64,000 nucleotides of DNA from Streptomyces marincola (GCF_020410765.1 NZ_CP084541.1:3414501-3478500); one strand, 5' to 3'; counted from the stretch's first letter, positions 26,456-34,772 are shown. Program-made: numbers and translations. The notes: generated from the letters alone by a model not told the origin.

Positions 26456-27920
26456 CCGGCTTCCCTTCGCTGCGCGGACGTTCTTCCACCAGTTCCCCCC
26501 ACACAATCAGACGGTACGTGGAGGTGAACTCGGGGGTGCAGGTGGTGAGGGTGATGTAGCGGCCCGGCTCGGTGAACCCGCCCTGCTCGGGGATGGGGTC
26601 GAGCACGGCCGTGTTGGAGGGCTCGGTCGAGTCGAGGCGGCTGGCCATCGCGTACGTGTAGTAGGTGTCCTCGGTCTCGACGACGATGGGGTCGCCGGGC
26701 TCCAGGCGGTTGATGTAACGGAACGGCTCCGCGTGGGTGTTGCGGTGCCCGGCGATGCCGAAGTTGCCCTCGCTGTCCCAGGGCATCGCCGTGGGCAGCC
26801 GGTCCTCGGCCGAGTAGTGCCCGACCATGCCCTTGTCCAGAACGTTCTCCGGGTTGACCGTTTCCGCGATCGGAACGCGCACGTCGAGGTCCGGAATGGA
26901 GAGGATCGCGAACCCCTCTCCGGGCGAGAACACGCCGGGCTCGCGGTCCTCGCCCTCGTCCGCGCCGCCGTTGCCCTCCCACTGCTCCGTGAGCCGGTCG
27001 GCCTCGCCGCTGGCGTGCGCCCTGGCCTCCACGTTCGTCCACCAGAGCTGGTACGCGACGAAGAGGAGCAGCAGCGCGCCCGTGGTGATGAACAGCTCGC
27101 CGATGACGTTGCTGATCGCGGTGCCGGTCTGCTTCGCGGCCTTGGCGGCGGCCTTGGCCGCCTTGCGCCGGGCCGCCCGGCCCCCGCCGGCCGCCGGCTC
27201 CGCCCCGGCCGGGCCCGACCCGGCCGGGCCCGAGGGCCCGGTCCCCGCGCCGCCGGCCGCCGCCGCGCGGCGCCGCGCCGCCCGGCCGCCGGGGACGGCG
27301 GCGGGGGCGTCGGTGTCGGAGGCGGCGGCGTCGGTGGCAGTCGAGGCGGCCCCGCCGGCCGCCGCCGCGCGCCGCCTCGCGGCCCGGCCGCCGGGGACGG
27401 CGGCGGGGGCGTCGGTGTCGGAGGCGGCGGGCGGCGGGAACGTGCCGTGGTCATCGCCGGGCGGCGGCGGGCCGGTGCGGGAGCCGAGGCCGTCCGGGCG
27501 GCGCAGCCCCACGGTCGCCGGGTCGTGGTCAGGGCCGCCGCCCGGCGGGCCGCCGTTCGCGCCGGGGAGCCAGGGGCCGTGCGCACCGGAGGGGTGGGCG
27601 TAGGCGTCGGCCGGGGGCGGGCCGGCCTGGCCCTGGCGGTGGTGGCCGCCCGGCAGCGGGTCGTTCAGCGGGTCGTCGAGGGCGCCGACCGCCGCCAGGT
27701 ACGCGTCCTGACCTTCGTATACGCCCGAGGGGCCGTGGCCGTACGGGTCATGACCGGTGGAGTCGGGACCGTACCGCTCGGGACCGTACGAGTCGGGGCC
27801 GGTGGGACCGGGGCCGTACGCGTCGGGGCGGTACGGCTCGGAGCCGTACGGTTCGGGGCCGCCGTACCCGTCGCCCTCGTGTCCCCACCCCGCGCCCTCG
27901 GCCGGGCGCCCGGTGGTCAC
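26439..27920 (-). CDS. class E sortase (longer paralogue with disordered N-terminus)
   Basis: A 493-residue sortase. The first ~270 residues are low-complexity cytoplasmic sequence: Tyr/Gly/Pro-rich repeats (YGPGPTGPDSYGPERYGP), then two near-identical Ala/Arg blocks (SDTDAPAAVPGGRAARRRAA). A membrane helix (NVIGELFITTGALLLLFVAYQLWW) precedes the catalytic domain with His in FGIAGHRNTHAEP, Cys in YITLTTCTPEF and Arg in STYRLIVWGE. The GTG start overlaps the pabA stop (GTGA). It is transcribed with pabA upstream and the second sortase downstream. The N-terminal extension is far longer than the catalytic module needs and is the main oddity. Confidence 0.88.
   Translation of the reverse strand: MTTGRPAEGAGWGHEGDGYGGPEPYGSEPYRPDAYGPGPTGPDSYGPERYGPDSTGHDPYGHGPSGVYEGQDAYLAAVGALDDPLNDPLPGGHHRQGQAGPPPADAYAHPSGAHGPWLPGANGGPPGGGPDHDPATVGLRRPDGLGSRTGPPPPGDDHGTFPPPAASDTDAPAAVPGGRAARRRAAAAGGAASTATDAAASDTDAPAAVPGGRAARRRAAAAGGAGTGPSGPAGSGPAGAEPAAGGGRAARRKAAKAAAKAAKQTGTAISNVIGELFITTGALLLLFVAYQLWWTNVEARAHASGEADRLTEQWEGNGGADEGEDREPGVFSPGEGFAILSIPDLDVRVPIAETVNPENVLDKGMVGHYSAEDRLPTAMPWDSEGNFGIAGHRNTHAEPFRYINRLEPGDPIVVETEDTYYTYAMASRLDSTEPSNTAVLDPIPEQGGFTEPGRYITLTTCTPEFTSTYRLIVWGELVEERPRSEGKPDALVN
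27251..27430 (-). repeat. imperfect direct repeat of about 78 bp in the sortase gene
   Basis: Two copies (27251-27328 and 27353-27430), offset by 102 bp, differ at only a few bases. They encode duplicated SDTDAPAAVPGGRAARRR blocks in the disordered N-terminus, consistent with slippage or recombination in GC-rich DNA. Confidence 0.85.
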
Positions 27921-28573
27921 GCCGCCGGTCCCTGCCGGCCGGCGTGCCCCACCACCGGCGCGAGGCCGTGCGAGCGGGCGACGGCGCCGGTGTCGCCGCA
28001 GCGTGCGAGCCAGTTGGCCAGCATGCGGTGGCCGCCTCTGGTCAGGACCGACTCGGGGTGGAACTGCACGCCCTCAACGGCATGTTCGCGATGCCGCAGG
28101 CCCATCAGCACGCCGCCGGCGCGCGCGGTGATCTTCAGCTCGTCCGGGAGGGTCGCCTCCTCGGCCGCCAGCGAGTGGTACCGGGTCACCGTCAGCGGCA
28201 CGGGCAGGCCCTCGAAGACGCCGCGCTCCTCGTGCGTCACCTCCGAGGTCTTGCCGTGCAGCAGCTCGGGGGCGCGGCTCACGACGCCGCCGTAGGCCAC
28301 CGCCATCGCCTGCATGCCGAGGCAGACGCCGAAGACGGGCGTTCCGGTCGCCGCGCAGTGCCGCACCATGTCGATGCTGACGCCCGCGCTCTCCGGCGTG
28401 CCGGGTCCCGGGGACAGCAGGACGCCGGCGAAGCCGCCCCCGGCGACGTCGTCCGTGCGCACCGCGTCGTTGCGCCGCACCTCGCACTCGGCGCCCAGTT
28501 GGTAGAGGTACTGGACGAGGTTGTAGACGAAGCTGTCGTAGTTGTCGACGACAAGGATGCGCGTGGGCCTCAT
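27917..28573 (-). CDS. pabA: glutamine amidotransferase of anthranilate/aminodeoxychorismate synthase (PabA/TrpG type)
   Basis: A 218-residue class I glutamine amidotransferase that supplies ammonia to a chorismate-using synthase, for folate (PabA) or tryptophan (TrpG). Seen: ILVVDNYDSFVYNLVQYL at the start, oxyanion LLSPGPGTPE, the nucleophile Cys in FGVCLGMQAMA, and the catalytic His/Glu in VQFHPESVLT. ATG 28573 overlaps the stop of the small membrane protein gene (ATGA), with AGGAGA in front. The partner synthase is not in the window, so PabA versus TrpG cannot be settled. Neighbour order equals the trpG-pknB locus of mycobacteria. Confidence 0.92.
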   Translation of the reverse strand: MRPTRILVVDNYDSFVYNLVQYLYQLGAECEVRRNDAVRTDDVAGGGFAGVLLSPGPGTPESAGVSIDMVRHCAATGTPVFGVCLGMQAMAVAYGGVVSRAPELLHGKTSEVTHEERGVFEGLPVPLTVTRYHSLAAEEATLPDELKITARAGGVLMGLRHREHAVEGVQFHPESVLTRGGHRMLANWLARCGDTGAVARSHGLAPVVGHAGRQGPAA

Positions 28574-28749
28574 GGGCCTGTCTCCTCCCCTCCGTCGTCC
28601 ACCGTCACGTCGTTGAACGGGAGCATGGGCTCGGCCCAGGGGAAGATGTACTGGAAGAGGAGGTACACCACTCCGAGCACGAGCCCCAGGGAGATCAGTG
28701 CCCGCACCAGCACGTTGCCCGGCAGGTGACGCCAGATCCACCCGTACAT
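28570..28749 (-). CDS. small membrane protein (59 aa)
   Basis: A 59-residue protein beginning YGWIWRHLPGNVLVRALISL, with one membrane helix (about residues 12-33), then an aromatic FQYIFPWAEPMLPFND and an acidic tail. ATG at 28749; its stop overlaps the pabA start by 4 bp. Both the coupling and the sensible amphipathic layout argue that it is real. It sits at the head of a probable operon with pabA and the two sortases. Function unknown; a role in membrane recruitment of a partner is only a guess. Confidence 0.8.
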   Translation of the reverse strand: MYGWIWRHLPGNVLVRALISLGLVLGVVYLLFQYIFPWAEPMLPFNDVTVDDGGEETGP

Positions 28750-28880
28750 GGTCGCTGCTTACACCCTTCGTCCGACGCGTCAGCTGACGCCGCGTGCCCC
28801 AAGCGTACGACGCTCGGGTGACACGCCGGAGGGGTACGAGGTATTCACCCTCTTTCGAGGGGCCGCCGGGCGCGGGGCGT

Positions 28881-29627
28881 TCATTCGACGGGGCGCGCGT
28901 GCCGGAGCGCGACGCTGCCGCCGTACGCGGGGAGGGTCACGGACTCGTGCGCGTCGACCTGCCAGCCGAGGCCGTAGGCCCGCACGTACTGCCGGTAGTT
29001 GGCGATCTCGGGGGAGGCGTCGAGCGCGGCGCGCAGCCGGTCGCGGTCGCCGACGGCGGTGACGGTGTAGGGCGGCGAGTACAGGCGGCCCTGGAGGATG
29101 AGGGTGTTGCCCACGCAGCGGACGGCGCTGGTGGAGACCAGCCGCTGGTCCATGACCTGCACGCCGGAGGCGCCGCCCGCCCACAGGGCGTTGACGACGG
29201 CCTGGAGGTCCTGCTGGTGGATGACGAGGTCGTTCGGCGAGGGCTCGGGAACGTCGGGCAGCAGCGGAACGGCGTCGGGCGGGGCGTCGGTGAGGGTGAC
29301 GGTGAGCCCGCCGCCGGTGAGGTCGGCCAGGACGGCGGCCCCGGTGAGCTGTTCGAGCCCGCGCCGCCGGTCGGGGGCGCCCGGCTCCTCGCGCTCGCTC
29401 TCCGCGGTGAGGCCGGCGATGTCCTCGCGCAGCGCGGCCGTGGCGGATTCCAGGGACTCGTTCTGCCGGGCGCGCTCGCGGATGAGGTCGGACATGTGGA
29501 GCAGCGAGTCGTCGGTGCGGATGTTGTTTCCGCCCGAGACCGTGAAGCTGAGCCAGAATATGAGCCCGGCGAGTGCGAACACGGCGGTCGTGCCGAGACG
29601 CGCCGGCCGGGGGCGTCCGATCCTCAC
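28881..29627 (-). CDS. DUF881 membrane-anchored protein
   Basis: A 248-residue protein of the DUF881 family. One N-terminal membrane anchor (LGTTAVFALAGLIFWLSF) is followed by a coiled-coil-like stretch (LIRERARQNESLESATAALREDIAGLTAE) and a globular domain with LTVTLTDAP, NDLVIHQQDLQAVVNALWAGGASGVQVMDQRL and GNTLILQGRLYSPPYTVTAVGD. GTG 29627 gives the family length; the frame extends upstream into the divergent crgA gene and is not used. It is conserved next to crgA in actinobacteria and suspected to act in envelope growth, but its function is unknown. Confidence 0.85.
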   Translation of the reverse strand: MRIGRPRPARLGTTAVFALAGLIFWLSFTVSGGNNIRTDDSLLHMSDLIRERARQNESLESATAALREDIAGLTAESEREEPGAPDRRRGLEQLTGAAVLADLTGGGLTVTLTDAPPDAVPLLPDVPEPSPNDLVIHQQDLQAVVNALWAGGASGVQVMDQRLVSTSAVRCVGNTLILQGRLYSPPYTVTAVGDRDRLRAALDASPEIANYRQYVRAYGLGWQVDAHESVTLPAYGGSVALRHARPVE

Positions 29628-29736
29628 CGTACCCCTGGTCTCCTTAATCGGCCGAGGAAGCACTACGCTAACGGACGATCCATTGGTTACGCGCTGTCCG
29701 GCGCGATCAGGCAGCGCATCGACAGGAGAGCCACTC

Positions 29737-30000
29737 GTGCCGAAGTCACGGATCCGCAAGAAGAAGGACGACACGTTCACGCCCCCGGAGAAGGGGCAGA
29801 CGACGAAGATCTCCATGACGTCGGGCCGCCGGTGGGTGGCGCCCCTGATGCTCGCGATGTTCGTCATCGGTCTCGCCTGGATCGTGCTGTACTACGTGAC
29901 CCAGGCGGATCTGCCGGTGGAGTCGCTCGGCGACTGGAACATCGTGGTCGGCTTCGGGTTCATCGCCGTGGGGTTCGTCGTCTCCACGCAGTGGAAGTGA
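29737..30000 (+). CDS. crgA: cell division protein CrgA
   Basis: An 87-residue membrane protein. The basic N-terminus (PKSRIRKKKDDTFTPPEK) is followed by two membrane helices (VAPLMLAMFVIGLAWIVLYYV and WNIVVGFGFIAVGFVVST). CrgA inhibits or times FtsZ-ring formation at sporulation in Streptomyces, and in mycobacteria recruits PBPs and FtsI to the septum. GTG start with AGGAG 8 bp before it. It is transcribed divergently from the DUF881 gene, with about 110 bp between. Length and sequence match the family. Confidence 0.95.
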   Translation: MPKSRIRKKKDDTFTPPEKGQTTKISMTSGRRWVAPLMLAMFVIGLAWIVLYYVTQADLPVESLGDWNIVVGFGFIAVGFVVSTQWK

Positions 30001-30024
30001 CGGTTCGCGCCGGGGCCGCACGCG

Positions 30025-30201
30025 TTGTCCACAGCCCGGTCGACCATCACAAGATCTGTGGATAACTGTGCGAGCGCGGGAACGTCCATCCGGTTCCCGG
30101 GTCGCCTCGCACCCCTGTTCGCCTGGGGAAACGTGCCCGGGGGCGGGGTGGCGCACCGGTTTTCCACAGCTCGCGCCCGCGGGCCCTTCCGCTGTGGATA
30201 A
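30025..30201. promoter_or_regulatory. cluster of DnaA boxes downstream of crgA
   Basis: In the 250 bp gap between the crgA and rhomboid stop codons: TTGTCCACA (30025-30033, perfect), TGTGGATAA (30057-30065, perfect E. coli-type, reverse), TTTTCCACA (30160-30168, one mismatch) and TGTGGATAA (30193-30201, perfect, reverse). This is 18 kb from oriC. Extra-oriC DnaA box clusters that titrate DnaA are known in Streptomyces. Confidence 0.8.
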
Positions 30202-30251
30202 CTTCGGTTTCCGAACGCGGTCCGCGCGCCCGTCCGCCCGCCGCCCGGCGG

Positions 30252-31133
30252 TCAGCCGAGCAGCTGCGCGGTCCTGACCGCACAGGCCACCGCGATGACC
30301 AGCAGGACCGCGGCGCAGGTCGCGGTCTGCACGAGCGTTCTGCGTGCGCGGGGCGCGTTCACCATGCCGAAGGCGATGGCCGCGCCGGCGATCAGGCCGC
30401 CGATGTGGGCCTGCCACGCGATGTTCGACCAGGTGAAGGTGATCACCAGGTTGATCGCGAGCAGGATCGCGATGGGCCGGAAGTCCTGGCGCAGGCGCCG
30501 CACGAGCACCGCCGTCGCGCCGAACAGCCCGAAGATCGCGCCGGACGCGCCGAGCGACAGCTGGTTCTGCTCGGCCAGCAGGTAGGACAGCGTGCTGCCG
30601 GCCAGCGCCGAGATCAGGTACAGGGCGAGGAAGCGCGCGCGCCCCAGGGCCGCTTCGAGGGGCGGGCCGAGGAACCAGAGCCCCAGCATGTTGAACCCGA
30701 GGTGCCAGATCTCCTCGTGCAGGAACGCCGAGGTCAGCAGCCGGTACCACTCGCCGTCCGCGACGCCGATCCAGGAGAACGCGCCGGGGGCGATCGCGTG
30801 GCCCAGCATGCCGAGGTCGATGACCATCGACCGCCCGGCGCCCAGTACGGCGATGAACACCGCCACGTTGACGCCGAGCAGGATCATGGTGACCAGCCGC
30901 GGGTCGGCGGCCACACTGCCGCCCGCGATGGTGCGCGGCCGGGTGGCGCGCGCGGTGGCAGCCGCGCCCCGCACGCACTCGGGGCACTGGTAGCCCACGG
31001 GCGCGGAGACCATGCAGGACGGGCAGATGGGCCGGTCGCACCGCGCGCAGCGGATGCCGGTCTCGCGGTCGGGATGCCGGTAGCAGTGGGCCAGGCCCGG
31101 GTCCGGCCGCGCCTGTCCGTACGGCTCCGCCAT
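30252..31133 (-). CDS. rhomboid family intramembrane serine protease
   Basis: A 293-residue protein. An N-terminal zinc-binding B-box-like segment has CYRHPDRETGIRCARCDRPICPSCM and QCPEC. Then come six or seven membrane helices. Rhomboid motifs: HLGFNMLGLWFLGPPLE, catalytic Ser in SLGASGAIFGLFGA, and catalytic His in WQAHIGGLIAGA. Such proteases cleave membrane proteins within the bilayer. ATG 31133 follows GAAGGGAAACC. The fusion of a zinc finger with rhomboid is common in actinobacteria. Substrate unknown. Its 3' end faces crgA across a DnaA-box-rich gap. Confidence 0.9.
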   Translation of the reverse strand: MAEPYGQARPDPGLAHCYRHPDRETGIRCARCDRPICPSCMVSAPVGYQCPECVRGAAATARATRPRTIAGGSVAADPRLVTMILLGVNVAVFIAVLGAGRSMVIDLGMLGHAIAPGAFSWIGVADGEWYRLLTSAFLHEEIWHLGFNMLGLWFLGPPLEAALGRARFLALYLISALAGSTLSYLLAEQNQLSLGASGAIFGLFGATAVLVRRLRQDFRPIAILLAINLVITFTWSNIAWQAHIGGLIAGAAIAFGMVNAPRARRTLVQTATCAAVLLVIAVACAVRTAQLLG

Positions 31134-31272
31134 GGTTTCCCTTCCGCGCGCCTCCCGCACGTGCCCCGCGCGGGGCGCGCCACGGCCGCGCTACGTGCGT
31201 GTGCCGGCCTGCCGGTCCCTTCCGGCCCCCAGCATCCTACGGACGGGGGGCCGGAAAGGTTCCCGTGCGGTC

Positions 31273-31806
31273 TCAGCCCTCGCGGGTCTCGATGACGACC
31301 GACTCGATGACGACGTCCTCGACCGGGCGGTCGGTGCGGCCGTCCGTCGCCGTGTTCGCGATGGCGTCCACGACCTGCTGCCCGGCGGGCGAGGTGACCT
31401 CGCCGAAGATGGTGTGCTTGCCGGTGAGCCAGGTGGTCGGGGCGACCGTGATGAAGAACTGCGAGCCGTTGGTGCCGGGGCCCGCGTTCGCCATCGCCAG
31501 CAGGTAGGGCCGGGTGAACGCCAGGTCCGGGTGGATCTCGTCCTCGAACTTGTACCCGGGGCCGCCGGTGCCGTTGCCCAGCGGGTCTCCGCCCTGGATC
31601 ATGAAGCCGCTGATCACACGGTGGAAGACCGTGCCGTCGTACAGCTTCTCGGCGGAGCGGTTGCCGGTGGCCGGGTGGGTCCACTCGCGCGAGCCCTCGG
31701 CGAGCTCGACGAAGTTCTTGACCGTCTTCGGGGCGTGGTTCGGGAAGAGCCGGACCTCGATGTCGCCTCGGTTGGTCTTCAGGGTGGCATAGAGCTGCTC
31801 GGCCAC
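31273..31806 (-). CDS. cyclophilin-type peptidyl-prolyl cis-trans isomerase
   Basis: A 177-residue cytoplasmic cyclophilin. Seen: TVKNFVELA, the catalytic Arg in YDGTVFHRVISGFMIQGGDP, GTGGPGYKFEDE, LLAMANAGPGTNGSQFFITVAPTTWLTGKHTIFGEV. GTG 31806 (AEQLYATLKTN) follows GGAAGG and gives the usual length; longer starts would add a non-conserved Arg-rich head. No signal peptide is seen. The homologue in mycobacteria (PpiA) sits in the same gyrA-crgA neighbourhood. Confidence 0.93.
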   Translation of the reverse strand: MAEQLYATLKTNRGDIEVRLFPNHAPKTVKNFVELAEGSREWTHPATGNRSAEKLYDGTVFHRVISGFMIQGGDPLGNGTGGPGYKFEDEIHPDLAFTRPYLLAMANAGPGTNGSQFFITVAPTTWLTGKHTIFGEVTSPAGQQVVDAIANTATDGRTDRPVEDVVIESVVIETREG

Positions 31807-31989
31807 GATGTACCTTCCGTCTACGTCAGTGACGTTCCCCGATCCTGCCATGCGCCGGCGACACGCCTCGCCCCCGGATGGCCGTTTCGCGTGCCTCGCT
31901 TCGTCCCACCCGGCATGATTTGCGCACAAGTGGACAAGACGAATGGGCAGCGAGCAATGGCCATCAAGAGCGCGAACAAGGAGTAATCA

Positions 31990-32526
31990 GTGAGCCACAA
32001 CGGGAAGTCGGGGGTGCGGCACGCCACGGACATGGTGACGCCGTACGCCGTGACGGCCAAGGACAACGCTGTGCGGTACGCCCACAGGGCCGGCACCTAC
32101 CTCGCGCCGCGCGCCCGCCGGGCCGCCGCGGAGGCCAGGGCGCGCTACGCCGAGCAGGTCGTTCCGCGCGTGGCCCTGGCCAAGGCCGCGGCGGGACCGG
32201 CGAAGGACCAGGCGGCGGCGCGGTCCGCCGCGGCGCTCGCCGCGCTGCGCGGCGACATCTCGCCGGGCGAGATCGCCCGCGCCGTGCGCAAGCGCGAGCG
32301 CCGGATGCGCGCCGGACGGGCGGTCAGGCGCGTGGGGCTGCTGACGCTGGTGGCGGGCGGCACGTTCGCCGTGTGGCGGTGGTGGAGCAGCCAGACCAAC
32401 CCCGACTGGCTGATGGAGCCCTCCCCGGCCACCGAGATCGCCCCGGGCGAGTCCGCGGCGTCGGCGGACCGGGAGGACAGCAGGGCGGTGCCCGAGCAGG
32501 AGTCGGAGCAAAGCACCGCGGGGTGA
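31990..32526 (+). CDS. DUF5324 family membrane protein
   Basis: A 178-residue protein. The first ~110 residues are Ala/Arg-rich helix with charged heptad-like spacing (APRARRAAAEARARYAEQVVPR), then comes one membrane segment (VGLLTLVAGGTFAVWRWW) and an acidic Ser/Glu-rich tail. GTG start with AAGGAG 8 bp upstream. It matches a streptomycete family of unknown function found beside the cyclophilin gene. The stop codon is inside the left arm of a terminator shared with the convergent kinase gene. Confidence 0.75.
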   Translation: MSHNGKSGVRHATDMVTPYAVTAKDNAVRYAHRAGTYLAPRARRAAAEARARYAEQVVPRVALAKAAAGPAKDQAAARSAAALAALRGDISPGEIARAVRKRERRMRAGRAVRRVGLLTLVAGGTFAVWRWWSSQTNPDWLMEPSPATEIAPGESAASADREDSRAVPEQESEQSTAG

Positions 32527-32561
32527 TTCCCGCGGACTCGCGTCCGCGGGAATCACCCCGC
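32518..32561. terminator. bidirectional terminator between DUF5324 and PASTA kinase genes
   Basis: A perfect 20 bp inverted repeat (32518-32537 / 32542-32561) with loop TCGC. The DUF5324 stop codon is part of the left arm. It serves both convergent transcripts. Confidence 0.85.
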
Positions 32562-32596
32562 CGTGGTGGTGCGGTGGTCCTGGGGGCCGGACGACG

Positions 32597-34651
32597 TCAG
32601 TCGTCCCCCCTGCCCCTGCCGCCGAGGATGTCGCCGAACGGTCCGCCCTCGTCGCCGCCGTTCCCGCCGTTCCCGCCGTTCCCGCCCGGGCCGCCGCCGT
32701 TGCCGCCGTTCTCGCCGCCCGGTCCTCCGCCCAGCTCCTCGGTGCGGACGGTGACGGTGCTGTTCGGCGGCACCTGGGCGCCGCCGCCCGGTTCTGTGCT
32801 CACGACGATGGCGGTCCCCGAGTCGGGCCCCTCGACGCTGACCGTCAGGCCGAGCCCTTCCAGCTGCGGTCGCACCATGACCAGCGGCTGGCCGTTCAGG
32901 TTGCCGGGAATGGTGACCTGCGGCGAGGGCTGCGAGTGCTCCACGACGGTGAGGGTCACCACGGTGCCGGGCTCGGCGGTGGTGCCCGCGTTCGGCTGCT
33001 GGAGGATGACCTGGCCGACGGGCCGCGAGTCGTCCACCTGGTTCTGCGTGGTGACGACGAACCCGGCCGCCTCAAGCGTCGCGGTGGCCTGCTCGATGGG
33101 GTCGCCGACCACGTCCGCGACCTCCACGCCGTCCGGCTCGGCGGCCACGGTCAGCGTGATCACCGACTCGGGCTCGGCCTCCTCGCCGCCCTCCGGGTCC
33201 TGGCCGAGCACCGTGCCCGGCTCGGCGTCCCCGGTCTGCTCGTCCTCGCGCTCGACCTCGAAGCCCAGCTCCTCAAGCTCCGCCTCGGCGTCCTCGAAGC
33301 TGTCGCCGACCACGTCGGGCACCTCTACCGGCGCGGGGCCCTCGGACATGATGATCGTGACGACGGACTCGCGCTCGACCTCCTCGCCGGCCGCGGGCTC
33401 GGTGCGGCACACGGTGTCCGCCTCCTCCGCGCACGGCTCGCTCGCGCCCTCCTCGGGCACGAGGCCGTCGTTCTCCAACTGGGAACGCGCCTCTTCGAGC
33501 GAGACACCCGTGATGTCGGGCACCGTCTTGTCCCCCGCGGGCGGATCGCTCGCGAACAGCGCGCGGCCGATGAACACGGCGCCGATCAGCACCAGGACGC
33601 CGGCGAGCACCAGCAGGATCGTCGAGGTGTTCCGGTTGCGCCTGCGCCGGTCGCCGCGCCCGCCGTAGTCGTCGTAGTCGGGGTCGTTCGCCGGCGGCAT
33701 CATCGTGGTCGCCGGGTCGGCCGCGCGCAGCGCCGTGGTGGGCCGGTCGTCGTAGCCGTAGGGAGCCGCGCCGAGCCCCGCCGCGCCGAGCCCCGCGGCG
33801 GCGCCGACCGGGCGGCCGTCGAGGGCCGCCTCGATGTCGGCGCGCATCTCGTCGGCGCTCTGGTAGCGGTAGTCCGGGTCCTTGACCAGCGCCTTCAGCA
33901 CGATGGCGTCGGTGTCGGGCGTGATCTCCGGGTCGAACACGCTCGGCGGCTGCGGCTCCTCGCGCACGTGCTGGTAGGCGACGGCGACCGGGGAGTCGCC
34001 GATGAACGGCGGCCGGACCGTCAGCAGCTCGTACAGCAGGCAGCCGGTGGAGTAGAGGTCGGAGCGCGCGTCGACCGTCTCGCCCTTGGCCTGCTCGGGC
34101 GAGAGGTACTGGGCGGTGCCGATGACGGCGGACGTCTGCGTCATCGTCATGCCGGAGTCGCCCATGGCGCGGGCGATGCCGAAGTCCATCACCTTGACCT
34201 GGCCGGTGCGGGTGAGCATGACGTTCGCGGGCTTGATGTCCCGGTGGACGATGCCGTTGCGGTGCGAGTACTCAAGCGCCTGGAGGATGCCGATGCACAT
34301 CTCCATGGCCCGCTCGGGCAGCAGCTTGCGGCCCGAGTGCAGCAGCTCGCGCAGCGTCGAGCCCTCGACGCACTCCATCACGATGTACGGGATGGAGATG
34401 CCGTCGACGTAGTCCTCGCCGGTGTCGTACACGGCGACGATCGCGGGGTGGTTCAGCGAGGCGGCGGACTGCGCCTCCCGCCGGAAGCGGGCCTGGAACG
34501 TGGGGTCGCGGGCCAGGTCGACACGGAGCGTCTTGACGGCCACGGTACGGCCGAGGCGTGTGTCGTGGGCGAGATAGACCTCGGCCATCCCACCGCGCCC
34601 GAGCACCCGGCCCAGTTCGTACCGCCCGCCGAGGCGACGCGGCTCTTCCAT
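32597..34651 (-). CDS. PASTA-domain serine/threonine protein kinase (PknB-like)
   Basis: A 684-residue transmembrane kinase. Cytoplasmic kinase domain residues 11-275: glycine loop LGRGGMAEV, K40 in VAVK, H136-R-D138 in GIVHRDIKPAN, D156-F-G, activation loop threonines around 169-173, then a disordered juxtamembrane part. Membrane helix 343-366. Outside: four PASTA repeats (from about 376), the first with a Cys pair C407/C415 likely to form a disulfide, and a C-terminal Gly/Asn-rich tail. PASTA repeats bind muropeptides or lipid II, so the kinase reads cell-wall state. With the PP2C phosphatase, FHA proteins, PBP and SEDS protein it forms the conserved growth/division signalling operon. An interrupted palindrome stands 122 bp upstream. 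Confidence 0.95.
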   Translation of the reverse strand: MEEPRRLGGRYELGRVLGRGGMAEVYLAHDTRLGRTVAVKTLRVDLARDPTFQARFRREAQSAASLNHPAIVAVYDTGEDYVDGISIPYIVMECVEGSTLRELLHSGRKLLPERAMEMCIGILQALEYSHRNGIVHRDIKPANVMLTRTGQVKVMDFGIARAMGDSGMTMTQTSAVIGTAQYLSPEQAKGETVDARSDLYSTGCLLYELLTVRPPFIGDSPVAVAYQHVREEPQPPSVFDPEITPDTDAIVLKALVKDPDYRYQSADEMRADIEAALDGRPVGAAAGLGAAGLGAAPYGYDDRPTTALRAADPATTMMPPANDPDYDDYGGRGDRRRRNRNTSTILLVLAGVLVLIGAVFIGRALFASDPPAGDKTVPDITGVSLEEARSQLENDGLVPEEGASEPCAEEADTVCRTEPAAGEEVERESVVTIIMSEGPAPVEVPDVVGDSFEDAEAELEELGFEVEREDEQTGDAEPGTVLGQDPEGGEEAEPESVITLTVAAEPDGVEVADVVGDPIEQATATLEAAGFVVTTQNQVDDSRPVGQVILQQPNAGTTAEPGTVVTLTVVEHSQPSPQVTIPGNLNGQPLVMVRPQLEGLGLTVSVEGPDSGTAIVVSTEPGGGAQVPPNSTVTVRTEELGGGPGGENGGNGGGPGGNGGNGGNGGDEGGPFGDILGGRGRGDD

Positions 34652-34772
34652 GATTCCAGCCCTCTCCGTTCGGTCCCGGGCCGCATGTCCCGGTGGGCCC
34701 GGGGCGCCAGGGGTCCAAGCCCTGGCTTACGGTACCTGCCGGTGATGACCCGCCCGACCGCGGCGACGGGCC

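Noticed and set aside
31807..31989. Short ATG frame ending just before the DUF5324 gene
   Set aside because: Short, and its end only provides the ribosome site of the next gene. No conservation argument available.
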